This document shows, piece by piece, positions 44,443 through 54,223 of a stretch of DNA of 64,000 nucleotides (within the stretch, counting starts at the first letter, position 1; each line of letters starts with the position of its first letter). Both the position numbers and the translations under genes were made by a program. A model generated the notes under the pieces. It did no database searches. It saw nothing but the letters and a program-made list of their open reading frames with translations, and was not told the origin of the DNA. This DNA comes from Echria macrotheca (lineage: Eukaryota > Ascomycota > Sordariomycetes > Sordariales > Schizotheciaceae), in assembly GCA_030411725.1 (NCBI GenBank), contig MU839831.1, forward strand, positions 1,302,001 to 1,366,000. The letters run 5' to 3'.

Positions 44443-45786
44443 TTAGTCCATCTCAATGAGGACCTTGAGTGCGCCGTGCTCCTGGGCCTTTCCGAATGTC
44501 TCGTACGCTTTTTCAATCTCAGAGAATTTGAATTCTAACCGCGTTAGCTGGAGCCGTCAAAATCAGTATCATGGGGGTAATGGATCCTACTGTGCGTGAT
44601 GAGCTGTGATGGCTGCAACTTCTTGGCCTCAACCATCTTCAACAGCATAGGTGTCGTAGTTGCATCAACAAGCCTGGTTGTGATACCTGAGACCTGGTTA
44701 GCAACATAGGACTCGCACGGGAGAAAAAAACTCACTGATGTTCTTGGACCACAATTCGTCCAGAAACAGATCCGCCTTGGTGCCGTGCACACCAACGTTG
44801 GCAAGCACACCACCAGGGGCAAGTAACCTCTGCGAAATCTCAAAAGTAGCGGGAATGCCAACCGCCTCAATAACGGTATCGCAGCCCTTCCCGTCAGTCA
44901 AGTCCTGCACGGCCTTGATGACATCCTCCTGCTTCATGGCCCCGCTGTTGATAGTAGCATGGGCACCGAAGTCCTCGGCGACTTTGAGACGCTTGTCGTC
45001 CGTGTCCAACATGATAACCATGGATGGCGTGTAGAACTTGGCCGTGATGAGCGCGGCAAGACCAACCGGACCAGCGCCAACAATCACCACTGTCCCACCG
45101 GGCTGGACCTTGCCGTTGAGCACACCACACTCGAGTCCGGTGGGAAAGATGTCGCTGAGTGTGACCAGAGATGCCTCATCAACGTCTTTGGGAATGGCGT
45201 ACAGGCTGCAGTCCGCGTGGGGGATGCGCACGTACTCGGCTTGAGTCCCGTCGATTTCGTTGCCGAGTACCCAGCCACCGGTGGTGCAGTGCGATGACAT
45301 GCCACGACGGCAGTACTCGCAGGTCGCGCAAGACGAGATGCACGAGATCAGCACTGGGTCGCCCTTCTTGAAGCGCGACACCGACCCGCCCACCGACTCG
45401 ACCACACCCACACCCTCATGGCCCAGAATTCGCCCGGGCGCGCACGTCGCCACGTCGCCCTTGCGGATGTGCAAATCGGTGCCGCAGATGGTCGTTTTGG
45501 TCAGCTTGACTACGGCGTCGGTCGGCTTGGCGACCTGCGGGATCGGCCGGTCCTGGACTTCGACCTGGCCGACCTGCTTGTAGATCAGGGCCTTCATCAT
45601 GGTGCTGGTTGCGTACGAGCGGGCCACGTAGAGACGAGTGTTTGCCGAGCGTAGACTGCGGGCGGAAAACAGACGGGCAACAGCGATAGCAGCCGAGGGC
45701 GAAGCAGCGAGCGAGGTCGAAGCGGCTGTTCTTGCGGTCGAGAGGCAAAGGGGCGTGAGGGTATTTAATGCGGTGCAATTCATCAT
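44443..45786 (-). CDS. Zinc-type alcohol dehydrogenase (MDR), probably mitochondrial
   Basis: The three-exon gene is complement(44443..44534, 44591..44686, 44736..45786), giving 412 aa; introns are 49 and 56 nt. The first 60 residues are rich in Ala, Ser, Arg and Leu with almost no acidic residue, typical of a mitochondrial import peptide. Then MKALIYK begins the MDR core. Catalytic zinc ligands are seen in CGTDLH and GHEGVG; the structural zinc loop has four cysteines in CATCEYC and SSHC; the Rossmann motif is GAGPVG. The end HKFKFSEIEKAYETF and ALKVLIEMD is typical of the class. It oxidises alcohols or reduces aldehydes with NAD(P). The two introns near the 3' end are needed to reach that C-terminus. 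If translation began at the internal Met of ATSTMMKAL, a cytosolic form would result. Confidence 0.93.
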
Positions 45787-46468
45787 AGCTTTGACAAAAG
45801 TGATATCAAATCGACGTCAATATCGACTCGAGACTGCGTTTGCTGATGCACCGCATCGTGCGGCTTATAAGTCGCTTTCACTGCCGGATGCGGGTGTCTT
45901 GGCGGGTGGTGTGACTCTGGCCTGATCAGAGCGGACCACCCAAGAGCCCCGAGCCATCATCAGTGCGGTGCCTGATTGTCAGCACAGAATGCGCGGCTGT
46001 ACCCCGCAGTGACCAGTACGACGTCGATCCAGAACCGGGATTGCAATTCCATTATGTACACGTGCGTGTTGTTGGGGCCGGAACACGCCGACCGCGTGTT
46101 CGGTGCCGGCGTCTCCAATCCGGGAGTTTGCCGATATCTCCGGCCGACCCCTTTTCAACTGGTGGATCCGTAAACATACCTCCTTATTGTGTCTCTACTG
46201 GCAACCGTCATTCCCGGCGATGATCCTGCAATGCACTTTTAAAGAGGGAATGACCCGGCTCTGGGTGTGCTATCGGGGTTTGAACTTGGACACAATAATG
46301 TTTTCCCAATCCGACTTCATTCTTATCCTTTCGGCCGACATCCCCACCCCCTGCCAAGACCTCGCTGCCTAGACAAAAACACCACGCGAAAAATTGCAAT
46401 CCACCCCTTCCCCACCGCACACGCGAGGAAACTTTACATGCGAAAATTAGAACACTGGTTATCAACAA
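45787..46468. other. Intergenic between dehydrogenase and tRNA genes
   Basis: Promoter of the dehydrogenase on the left; otherwise nothing supported. Confidence 0.5.
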
Positions 46469-46551
46469 TCGGGTATGGTGTAGCGGTAACATCGCTGACT
46501 CTCAACTTCAGAGATGCTCAGCAGCCCGGGGTTCGACTCCCCGTATCCGAG
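46469..46551 (+). tRNA. tRNA-Glu (CTC) with 12-nt intron
   Basis: The acceptor stem TCGGGTA pairs with TATCCGA; D-stem GTGT/ACAT; anticodon stem GCTGA/TCAGC; loop CTCTCA with anticodon CTC (46501-46503); T-arm CGGGG-TTCGACT-CCCCG. An intron of about 12 nt (46505-46516) sits one base 3' of the anticodon, the standard place. A and B boxes are intact. The discriminator base is G. No T4 terminator follows before the next tRNA. Confidence 0.9.
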
Positions 46552-46571
46552 TCAGGCGCAACCATTCTACG

Positions 46572-46590
46572 GTGAATGCAACACATTCAC
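46572..46590. other. Hairpin in the spacer between the two tRNAs
   Basis: GTGAATG and CATTCAC form a perfect 7-bp stem with loop CAACA within the 43-bp spacer. The spacer has no run of four T. Confidence 0.6.
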
Positions 46591-46594
46591 ACCA

Positions 46595-46692
46595 TCTTCC
46601 GTAGTATAGTGGTCAGTATGTGAGCTTGTCAACCTCCTTTCACAGGGAAAAAGACTTCGCTCGAGACCCGGGTTCAATTCCCGGCGGGAGAG
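46595..46692 (+). tRNA. tRNA-Asp (GTC) with 26-nt intron
   Basis: The acceptor stem TCTTCCG pairs with CGGGAGA (one G-U); the A box TAGTATAGTGG is present; anticodon stem TGAGC/GCTCG; loop TTGTCA with anticodon GTC (46628-46630); T-arm CCGGG-TTCAATT-CCCGG. The extra 26 nt (46632-46657) between position 37 and 38 form the intron. The discriminator is G. Confidence 0.9.
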
Positions 46693-46718
46693 AGATGATG
46701 ACCTCGGTTGGTCGCCTG

Positions 46719-46727
46719 TTTTTTTTT
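46719..46727 (+). terminator. RNA polymerase III T-run terminator
   Basis: A run of nine T lies 27 bp after the tRNA-Asp gene. It is the first run of four or more T after either tRNA gene. Confidence 0.7.
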
Positions 46728-46859
46728 GTGCTCTTTTTTGAGATGAGCAATCAGATTATTTCAAATGCAGAAATAGAAAGCCTCGATATTCATTCAAACG
46801 ACAATCCCAGAAGTTTGTGCAGTCCTGTCTTCCGTCCCCTCACGGTTGATACCAAAGCA

Positions 46860-47260
46860 AAACTCTTTGCGATGCTTGGTAAAGGACTCCTTTGCGGTTC
46901 GGCCAAGTTTATCTGCGCCCTCAGATCGACGGCACCAAAATCAGCACCCAGAAGAGCTCGCATTACTTTTGCCCAACCATATCTCGTAAGGTAGTTAGCA
47001 GCAGGATCGTCATTCCATCGCAGTCGACGACATCGACCTTGGCGCCCTTCTCGACGTGCATAATGGTCGTCTTCCACAAGTTGTACGCAACCGTATTTGC
47101 ATCCGGCGCACCTGCTATGGCAGTGATTTGGTATCCGCGCCGTGGTCCAGGAGCGCCAGCGTGTTACCTGCTTCGCCGTAATTCGCGCAAGATGCAAGGA
47201 CGTATGGCGGTAGATGTAACCCTCGCAGTCGACCTCGGCACCCCCCGACTCGATAAGAGT
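46860..47260 (-). pseudogene. Decayed ankyrin-repeat gene fragment
   Basis: Ankyrin-repeat motifs appear on the minus strand in order but in three frames. They are TSLHLAR (near 47200), NTLALLDHGADTKS (near 47140) followed by a stop, HVEKGAKVDVVDCDGMTILLLTTL (split here by wording only; about 46995-47070), then RALLGADFGAVDLRA (near 46930). Stops and frame changes interrupt the series, so no full protein is made. It starts about 170 bp from the tRNA-Asp gene. The sense of the fragment suggests a former ankyrin protein of the type abundant in fungal genomes. Confidence 0.5.
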
Positions 47261-49269
47261 TGCTCACGACTTATACCACAACACCAGCACCGACTATCAC
47301 ATACGACCATACCCATTGGAAAACTCGGGATCCCGTCCGCTCTCCCATAGATAAGCCAATGAGGGCCAGACTAGTAGTTGGGTCGGTGACGACCAGCGAA
47401 TCCCTGGTGTTGTATGTTTTTTTTTTTCTTTTTTGCCCTTTTTTCTAACTCAAAAAAAAAAAAAAAACACCCTCTCAATCTGTCACCGTCTCGATCTGTA
47501 GGGAGTTTTTGCTCCCACGATATAACATGGCATCAAGCATGAAAACCCAACTGGCTGTATGCATTCTCGGACAGTAGGGTGCGTCCATCGCTGAGAATAT
47601 GTATCCTGCTTGAACCGAACTGTGTACGGATATTTACGCTGCGGTTGGCCAAGACCGAGTGATATGCGCTGACCGCAAGCACACAAATTTTCAGAATCAC
47701 TGGTCGACTGGTGCGGAGGACGAGCCATCTCTTCCTTATAGGGTAAGGGGTAGGGTTAGGGGTAGGGCAAGGCTCGAGGTTAGGGAAAGGGAACCCTAAC
47801 TTCCACTTCCGGAAAGAAGACGGCGGTGTATCGCTAGAACCGATAAGTCTACACACACCGTGCTTGGAGGAAAGGACTGAGATGGGCTCTCGGATTTCTT
47901 TCAGAATGTCTTTTCACTAGGGTATGGGTCCTCCAGGAAGTGATCTTGTCCGGAGCCTTCGCCTGCTCTCCGTCGACGTCTGTATGGATTCCTCTAGGAG
48001 TTCTTCAGAAACGCCATGGAAGCGCTAATAGTACCGGGTCCAAGTCTGATATTCCCACAGGACAACATACCCATTAAATGAGGCAAGCAAGGGATGAACT
48101 GTAAAGAAGTGTATCAATGGCCACGACGCTGGACCAGTCGGCGACTCTTGACTAAGGTATTCAGACAGGAGATAGAATCTACAGCCTTCATTCCCTGATG
48201 GAGAACCACTGGCAGGTATCCCGGACTATCAGATTGATCATCGGGAGCTTTATGTCAGCACGATGCGGCGAATTTTAATGCAATGCTACCGATCCGGAAG
48301 CTTTGTTTGGACTTCGCCCAGGGAGAAGCGCCAGTTCATACCAGGTCTTCCGTCCTGGTATCGGACTTGGATCGAGCTTGCCGACTGAGTGTCAACTGCC
48401 ATTCCCCCGCATACACTTCCGGACAGGATCAGAAGCCAGATCTGATTTTTGGTGGCACTACACCATTGTTCTACGGGTGGGTGGAGGCTTATTCTCGCAA
48501 CTTCATTTGAGACCATTTAGAGGTTTTATCGGTTTAGCAAACATCTCAACAACCTACCTTTCTGTGTTTTCTGTGTCAGGAAAGCTGACAGAACCGCAAT
48601 TGTGCCTCCGACTACCTGGGAAGACGACACCATATGCGTGTTCAAGGGTGCTCGCATGTTTATGCTTGGCCCTTGCGGACCAGAATTTGAGCTTCTCGTC
48701 CTGACATGTTCATAACCCGATGGACTAAGGCAAGCTGGATATTCTGGCAACAATACTTTGCTCTTGTATGAGCGCTGAAACGGCGTCGCCGAGAGCCGTC
48801 TCGACTTGAAAAAACCCGTTCGCCATCGAACCACACGGTAATATAAAATGGGCGCTAAATTCTCGCTTCCCCGGATCAACGGGCTGTTGCAAGCGCCGCC
48901 CCGTCCTTGGGTCGCTTTCAGCCCCCCTCACAGGAGCGCTTCGTCACGACGCCCAGCCGCGCCGGCAATATGGATAATCCGGGCAAGGCGAAGCCGCCAA
49001 GGTGGCGACGGGGTCCACCATCGCGACGCCCAAATGCCGGTGAAAGTGCCGATACAGGTCCCCTGGACCGTTGTCGGTGTCTGGGCCCTCGGGACGCCGC
49101 CCACTTGCCGTCGACTCGCAATGCGAGATATCGGGCGGAAAGTCTTTAAACCAACACCGCCTGCCTAGTACTGACTGTACCCATCCACCTACCCAGCTAC
49201 CTACACCACACTACTTTCCTTATCTAGCCTCCCCCCTTTTTTGTGTGAGTCCGCCCACCACCGCCCAGC
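47261..49269. other. Intergenic, 2 kb
   Basis: No supported gene. It holds a T/A homopolymer region near 47418-47470, a telomere-like patch listed separately, and the FMO promoter. A 107-codon GC-rich frame at 48848-49168 ends 100 bp before the FMO and has no motif. Confidence 0.4.
47741..47796. repeat. Short telomere-like G-rich patch
   Basis: GGGTTAGGGG, GGTTAGGG and GGGTAAGGGGTAGGG occur irregularly in about 55 bp, followed by CCCTAA. TTAGGG is the telomere repeat of many ascomycetes. Only two exact copies exist, so this is weak. Confidence 0.35.
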
Positions 49270-50634
49270 ATGCCGTTCCTGTCGGACCCGCAGCCGCGCA
49301 TCATCATCGCCGGGGCCGGCATCGGCGGTCTCAGCACGGCGCTGGCCCTGCACGCGGCCGGCTTCAGCGACATCCACGTGTTTGAGGCGAGCGGGACGCT
49401 GACGACGCTGGGCGTGGGCATCAACATCCAGCCGTCGGCGGGGCTGATCCTGCGGAATCTGGGCCTGCTGCCGGCGCTGCGCGACGTGGCCGTCGAGACG
49501 CGCGAGCTCAACTTCTACTCGCGCCACGGCCACGCCATCCTGTCGGAACCGCGCGGGGCCAGCGCCGGCTACGCGGTCCCGCAGTTCTCGATCCACCGCG
49601 GCGAGTTCCAGATGCTGCTGCTCGACGCCGTGCGCGCCCGCATCGGCGCCGACCGCGTGCATCTCGACCACGCCTTCGTCGGCTACGAGCAGGACGCGAC
49701 CTCCATCACGGCCCGCTTCGCCCGCCGCGGCGCCGGGCCCGGCGAGCTGCCGGAAATCCCCGCCATGACGGGCGCCATGCTCGTGGCCGCCGACGGCATC
49801 AACAGCACGGCGCGCCGGCTGCTGTACCCGGACGAGGGCCCCCCGCGCTTCTCGGGCCGCATGCTCTGGCGCGGCTGCGTCGAGCGCCCGCCGTACCTCA
49901 CCGGCGCGTCCATGGTCTGGGCCGGCCACGCGAACCAGAAGTTCATCGCGTACCCCATCAGCGGCCGGGCCGCCCGCCGCGGCACGTCGCTGGTCAACTG
50001 GATCGCCGAGCTGCGCGTGCGCGACGAGAGGGACCCCGACCTCACGCCGCCGCCGACCGACTGGACCAAGCACGTGCCCAAGGACCGGTTCGCCGGCCCG
50101 TTCGCCGACTGGTCGTGCGGCGGCCTGCGCATGGCCGAGCTGATCGACTCGACCGAGAACGTGTTCGAGTTCCCCATGTGCGACCGCGATCCTGTCGAGC
50201 GGTGGTCCTTTGGCCGCCTCACGCTGCTCGGCGATGCCGCCCACGCCATGTATCCCATCGGCAGCAACGGGGCCACGCAGGCCATCATCGACGCCGAGAC
50301 GCTGGCTGCGCTGCTGGCCGAGAAGGCGAGCACGTGGCAGCAGCCGGGCGTGGTCGAAGATGCCCTCACGGCGTACCAGGACATTCGGCTGCCGGCTGCG
50401 GCCAAGATCGTCATGGCGAACCGCGCCAACGGGCCCGATCATGTGCTCGAGCTCGCTCACCAGCGCGCGCCTGACGGGTTTGCGAATGTGTATGATGTGA
50501 TTCCGAAGGACGAGCTGGAGAGTATCGGGGCGGCGTATAAGGCCGTGGCGGGTTTCGAGAAGGACGCGGTGAATAAGAAGGCGGCCGAGACGGAGCATCT
50601 GGCGGCGCGGTTTGAGGCGTTTGAGGCAAGATAG
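49270..50634 (+). CDS. FAD-dependent aromatic-hydroxylase-type monooxygenase
   Basis: The intronless gene gives 454 aa. The group A flavoprotein monooxygenase motifs are complete: GAGIGGLSTALAL for ADP of FAD (about 14-26), the DG motif LVAADGINST (about 175-184), and the GD motif LTLLGDAAHAMYPIGSNGATQAI (about 318-340, given in two parts: LTLLGDAAHAM and YPIGSNGATQAI). The best fit is the salicylate-hydroxylase/PhzS-like group, which hydroxylates aromatic rings with NAD(P)H and oxygen. There is no signal peptide; cytosolic. The coding sequence is much more GC-rich (about two-thirds G+C, third position mostly G or C) than its flanks and lacks introns, unlike most neighbours. The substrate is unknown. 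A bacterial-like architecture makes ancient transfer possible but unproven. Confidence 0.93.
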   Translation: MPFLSDPQPRIIIAGAGIGGLSTALALHAAGFSDIHVFEASGTLTTLGVGINIQPSAGLILRNLGLLPALRDVAVETRELNFYSRHGHAILSEPRGASAGYAVPQFSIHRGEFQMLLLDAVRARIGADRVHLDHAFVGYEQDATSITARFARRGAGPGELPEIPAMTGAMLVAADGINSTARRLLYPDEGPPRFSGRMLWRGCVERPPYLTGASMVWAGHANQKFIAYPISGRAARRGTSLVNWIAELRVRDERDPDLTPPPTDWTKHVPKDRFAGPFADWSCGGLRMAELIDSTENVFEFPMCDRDPVERWSFGRLTLLGDAAHAMYPIGSNGATQAIIDAETLAALLAEKASTWQQPGVVEDALTAYQDIRLPAAAKIVMANRANGPDHVLELAHQRAPDGFANVYDVIPKDELESIGAAYKAVAGFEKDAVNKKAAETEHLAARFEAFEAR

Positions 50635-51662
50635 CGGTTTCTGTCATGGAAAAGAGGTGTGGGGGTTTTTATCATGGTTATGGGAGTCTGGGGGTTGTAA
50701 GTTATGGGAGGACTTTGAGGTATACCCCCCATAGTCAGAAGCTTGAAAAGTCGGTTGAATATTCAAGGGAAAACGTCGATGAAGCACGGATAGCATATAG
50801 GGAAAAGAAAGAACAGCATTGGCTTTTAGGTCATCTATCTATCTTGCACTGTGCGGTTACAGTGGAAGTGAACTGATCCATAGAAGTAGGAGGTACCCAC
50901 GGTATGTGGTGGTGAAAGTGGAAAAACCTGGAAGGAAAGTCCAGTATGGAAGATAGGTATCCAGCAGATTGTCCTGTTACCCGTTCGCGGATAAGGTAGC
51001 ACAGAGTTGTGCCACCAACTCTGGTACCCGATCCGAGCGCACACCCCTTTAAACCCGTACGCATTCCCCCTAGGTACCCAGGTAGGTAGGTAGGTATGAT
51101 ATAATTCAAGCACCTGGTAAATTTTCGAACAGAAAGGTTCTCGTATTATCCGTCAGTATTTCGTATCAACGCTCTAATAAATACCTGAGCCCACCTTGGT
51201 CGGTTTCAGAATTTCTTATCTTCGGCTTGCAGGAAATAGTACTTACTTATCTACCCGACCTTTTTCTAGCGTATATACGTATCCGAACTATAAGGCATCT
51301 TGTTAAACCTGGGTACCTAAGGGAAACTAAAAGAAGCAAGATAGAAGAAACAGGTACTCACGGGCTTTCTCTGTGAGTGGTTTGAATTTGAGTACAAGTA
51401 CGTGATTGCCCATCTATAGGGGACGTGAGCAGCTAGTTGTCAGATCGCGGCTCCTCGCTTTTACACTAGTGCCTCAATAACAATTTACCCTAGGTAGTAG
51501 AGGTTTCGTCACGAAGTCTTCCAAGACCTCATCCGATGCATGGCTTGACGTATAACAGGACATGAGCAATTCTATATAAGTACCGCAAGCAGGTCAAAAC
51601 TGCCAACTGGAGAATCGCGTTACATCTAGGGCTGATATGCTCCTTGGTCCTCACCCTAACCC
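50635..51662. other. Convergent intergenic stretch, 1 kb
   Basis: No supported gene. Several TACCTAGGTAGGTAGG motifs near 51072-51095 and 51310 are the commonest feature. Confidence 0.45.
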
Positions 51663-53033
51663 TCACTCACCACCGGATCCTCCATCGCCATCGCCATCGC
51701 CATCGCCGTCTGATCCACCGTCACCAGATTCTTCTTCCTCATCACCAGATTCCTCTTCTGGAGCATCCTGGGGGTACGGCCACGTCTTGTCCGGCGTCGC
51801 TCTTAGCCGGTCAATCTGCGCCTGGATCTTATTTTCCCACTTCCTCAGCGCCGAGGCGCTGCCATCGGGAACGCCATTGACATCGAGTGTTCGCCGGTGC
51901 GTGAAGTATGTCTAGACACCCATCCCGGGACGGTTAGCATTACTATTCCCTTTGCCATCTCCGTGACGGTCAGGTCTCGTAAACTTACCTGACAAATTTG
52001 CTTTATCGACATCGGACTCGCCACCGTTGGGTCGTCGGCGAGTTTTTCTTTAAGCCTCCACAGCAATCTATTCTCTTCGTCTGTCCAGGGTGTGGCTGGG
52101 CCGCCCTGACCCGCTTTGTCGGCTTTTATCTTGGTGTCCAATGCGGTGATCTCGGCCATCAGCGGGGCGGGGATATCCGTCAACCTAATGGTGCCCTTGG
52201 AACGTCTTTTGGGCGCCTTGGCTGTTATCCTTGCCTTCTTCGTTGGGAATGGGCCGTATGGCCCAGCGCCGCCACCGTCGCCCCCCTTGCGCTTCTTTCC
52301 TCCGGCGCCCGCCTTGCGCTTCTTTCCTCCATCTCCGCCTCCATCTCCGCCTCCATCTCCGCCTCCACCTCCGCCTCCACCTCCATCCCCTCCACCACCA
52401 CCTCCGCCTCCACCTCCATCCCCTCCACCACCGTCCCCTCCATCACCTCCTCCTCCTCCTCCGTCTCCGGCTCCGGCTCCGGCTCCGGCTCCCCCGTCGC
52501 CGGGCTTCTTCTTCGGTGTATTATCCACGGCCCCACCTGCCTTAGTCCAGAGCTTCTTCAACTCGCTCTCTTTAGCGGGCGGGATAACAGGCCAGAGGAA
52601 GTCCGCGGCCGTCTCGTTCTCGTCGTCAATATCTACACCAACTCGCGGATTAACCTCCGTCTCTCACACTCTCAACCCCCGTTTCCAGGCAGAAATAAGA
52701 TGGTGGAAAAACAGAAAACGCACCAAGCCTGAGATGTTTGTCCCGCAACCGCTTCATCTCTATCGCATCTGCCGCGTCGGCAGCAATCTTTGCTTGTGTT
52801 GTCACTGCTGCTAAAGCCTGCGGCCCCGGAAGCTGGCAGGGTTTGTTATCTGTTGCTGCCTGGGCATTGGTGCACTTGTACAGGGCAAAGAGGTCGAGCG
52901 GCATCGACAGCTCCTTCTTCCGACCTGTTTGGTATGGGCAGTTCTGGACCTCGGAGATCGCGCAGACCCAGGTCTCGAAGACGCCGGTGGCTGCGTCGCA
53001 GCCGGGGCATTTCCATTGAAATTGGACGCACAT
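51663..53033 (-). CDS. Gly/Asp-rich protein with Myb/SANT-like domain
   Basis: The three-exon gene is complement(51663..51911, 51989..52632, 52724..53033), giving 400 aa; introns are 91 and 77 nt. The N-terminus has a cysteine module (C-x5-C-x2-C, then WVC, NCPY and KC; about 2-60) that could bind zinc. A Lys-rich stretch and then a long low-complexity run of Gly and Asp (about 140-210) follow, then basic KKRK blocks that could be nuclear signals. A Myb/SANT-like helix set has WTDEENRLLWRLKEKL (about 290) and a third helix split by the second intron (IKQICQ joined to TYFTHR). The tail is acidic with a (GD)n run. A nuclear DNA- or chromatin-binding role is likely by domain, but the target is unknown. 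The gene is a clear new-family candidate in detail. Confidence 0.8.
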
Positions 53034-53997
53034 TTTCCTTCTCGCCTGAGGAAAATGATCTTGGTACCGTATGCGAGAAAGAAAAAGGGAGGGTGATGTC
53101 TGGAAATAAATGGTGTGAACCAAGGAAAATGAGGTTCCTGCGATAGGAAAGTAGGAGAAGTCAGTTTAAGTTTTTCATGCCGCAAGTATATAGCTGATGG
53201 CAGGGTGGAAAGCCGGCCGAATTCAGATCAGATGAAAGTGTGGAGCATGGTAACAAAGCAGTTGTTGGGCAGTGATCTTTGTCTCGCGCCGAATCCGGAT
53301 GCAGCTTCCGAGTCTCAGCACAAGACCCTCTTCATACCCCCGCGCGGGACGACGATAGGGTCGAACAAAAGCACAAAGAATATGGGGAACTAGGGAGCTT
53401 TGAGGAACTTATCCATGAAATGTTGGAGTCGTTCTTTTGGAAGTTTTGCTTGCTAGCTTGTAATGCAGTAGAGCAAACCCGTGAAGGTGTCATCACAAAT
53501 TCGCAACGTACCTAGAAACAGGCCTATTTAGACCAAGAATTGAGTTTTGCTCACTTTCGCAGGTATATAACTACGGAGTCCCTAACTCGCTAGCGTCTTG
53601 CTGCGAGAGATTTGATAGGTCCGTTAGCAATAATAACCAGTTTTTTTTTCTAGAAGGAGAGGTGAGCTTACCTACTTACAAGTTCAAGCGACATAAAAAG
53701 AACGTTAGGCAGCATCCCGATCTGGGGCTCGATGTCCCTAGGTATATTCCCGATACGGATAGGGGTAATTCGCGGCCTGTTATTGCCACCGCTTCTGCAA
53801 ATGTAACGCAAAGTACCCGTACTTGAACAGTTCGATCTCTATTCAGGAATAAACTGGACTTGATATCTTGACTGAGACTACCTGGAGTGTTGATCAATTG
53901 TGATAGAGGATTTGAGGCAGATAGGGGGCGGTGCGTCTGCAGTGTTGTCATAGATATAAGTCATGTCAACCTTCTGCTGAGATAAAACACCACAAAT
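53034..53997. other. Intergenic, about 1 kb
   Basis: Presumed promoter of the Myb-like gene on the left. No coding frame is supported. Confidence 0.45.
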
Positions 53998-54060
53998 CGC
54001 TGAAAATAGTGGGGGCTATGCGCAAGTATCAAAAGTTGCTTTGCGCACCTATCAAATCTC
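53998..54060. mobile_element. Solo end of the inverted-repeat transposon
   Basis: About 63 bp match the right end of the element at 39039-40016 with four or five changes: GCTGAAAATAGTGGGGGC, CTATGCGCA, GTATCAAAAGTTGCT, TTGCGCACCTATCAAATCTC. No second inverted end or AT-rich core is next to it. It lies 160 bp upstream of the DUF7580 ATG, so it may be part of that promoter. Confidence 0.8.
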
Positions 54061-54223
54061 TTCAAAAATACCACCGGATACGAAACGCCTCCAAGGACTT
54101 GCACTCGACTGTTCAGGTCAACTGGGTTTGCGCAGCGCACCGAAGCCACTCGTTTGACATGAGAATCCTGCAATTGGGTCCCGACCAGGCGAGAGGAAGG
54201 GAAAAGAAAAGGCCAAGGCTTCG

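Noticed and set aside
47741..47796. Interstitial telomere repeat
   Set aside because: Only two exact TTAGGG copies in an irregular G-rich patch; listed only as weak repeat, not as a fusion scar.
48848..49168. A 106-codon ORF upstream of the monooxygenase
   Set aside because: Arg/Pro-rich composition from GC-rich DNA and no motif; more likely promoter or leader sequence.
49201..50598. A 465-codon open frame antisense to the monooxygenase
   Set aside because: High GC at third positions removes stops on the opposite strand. The plus-strand frame has complete flavoprotein motifs; the antisense one has none and is Arg/Gly/Ala-rich.
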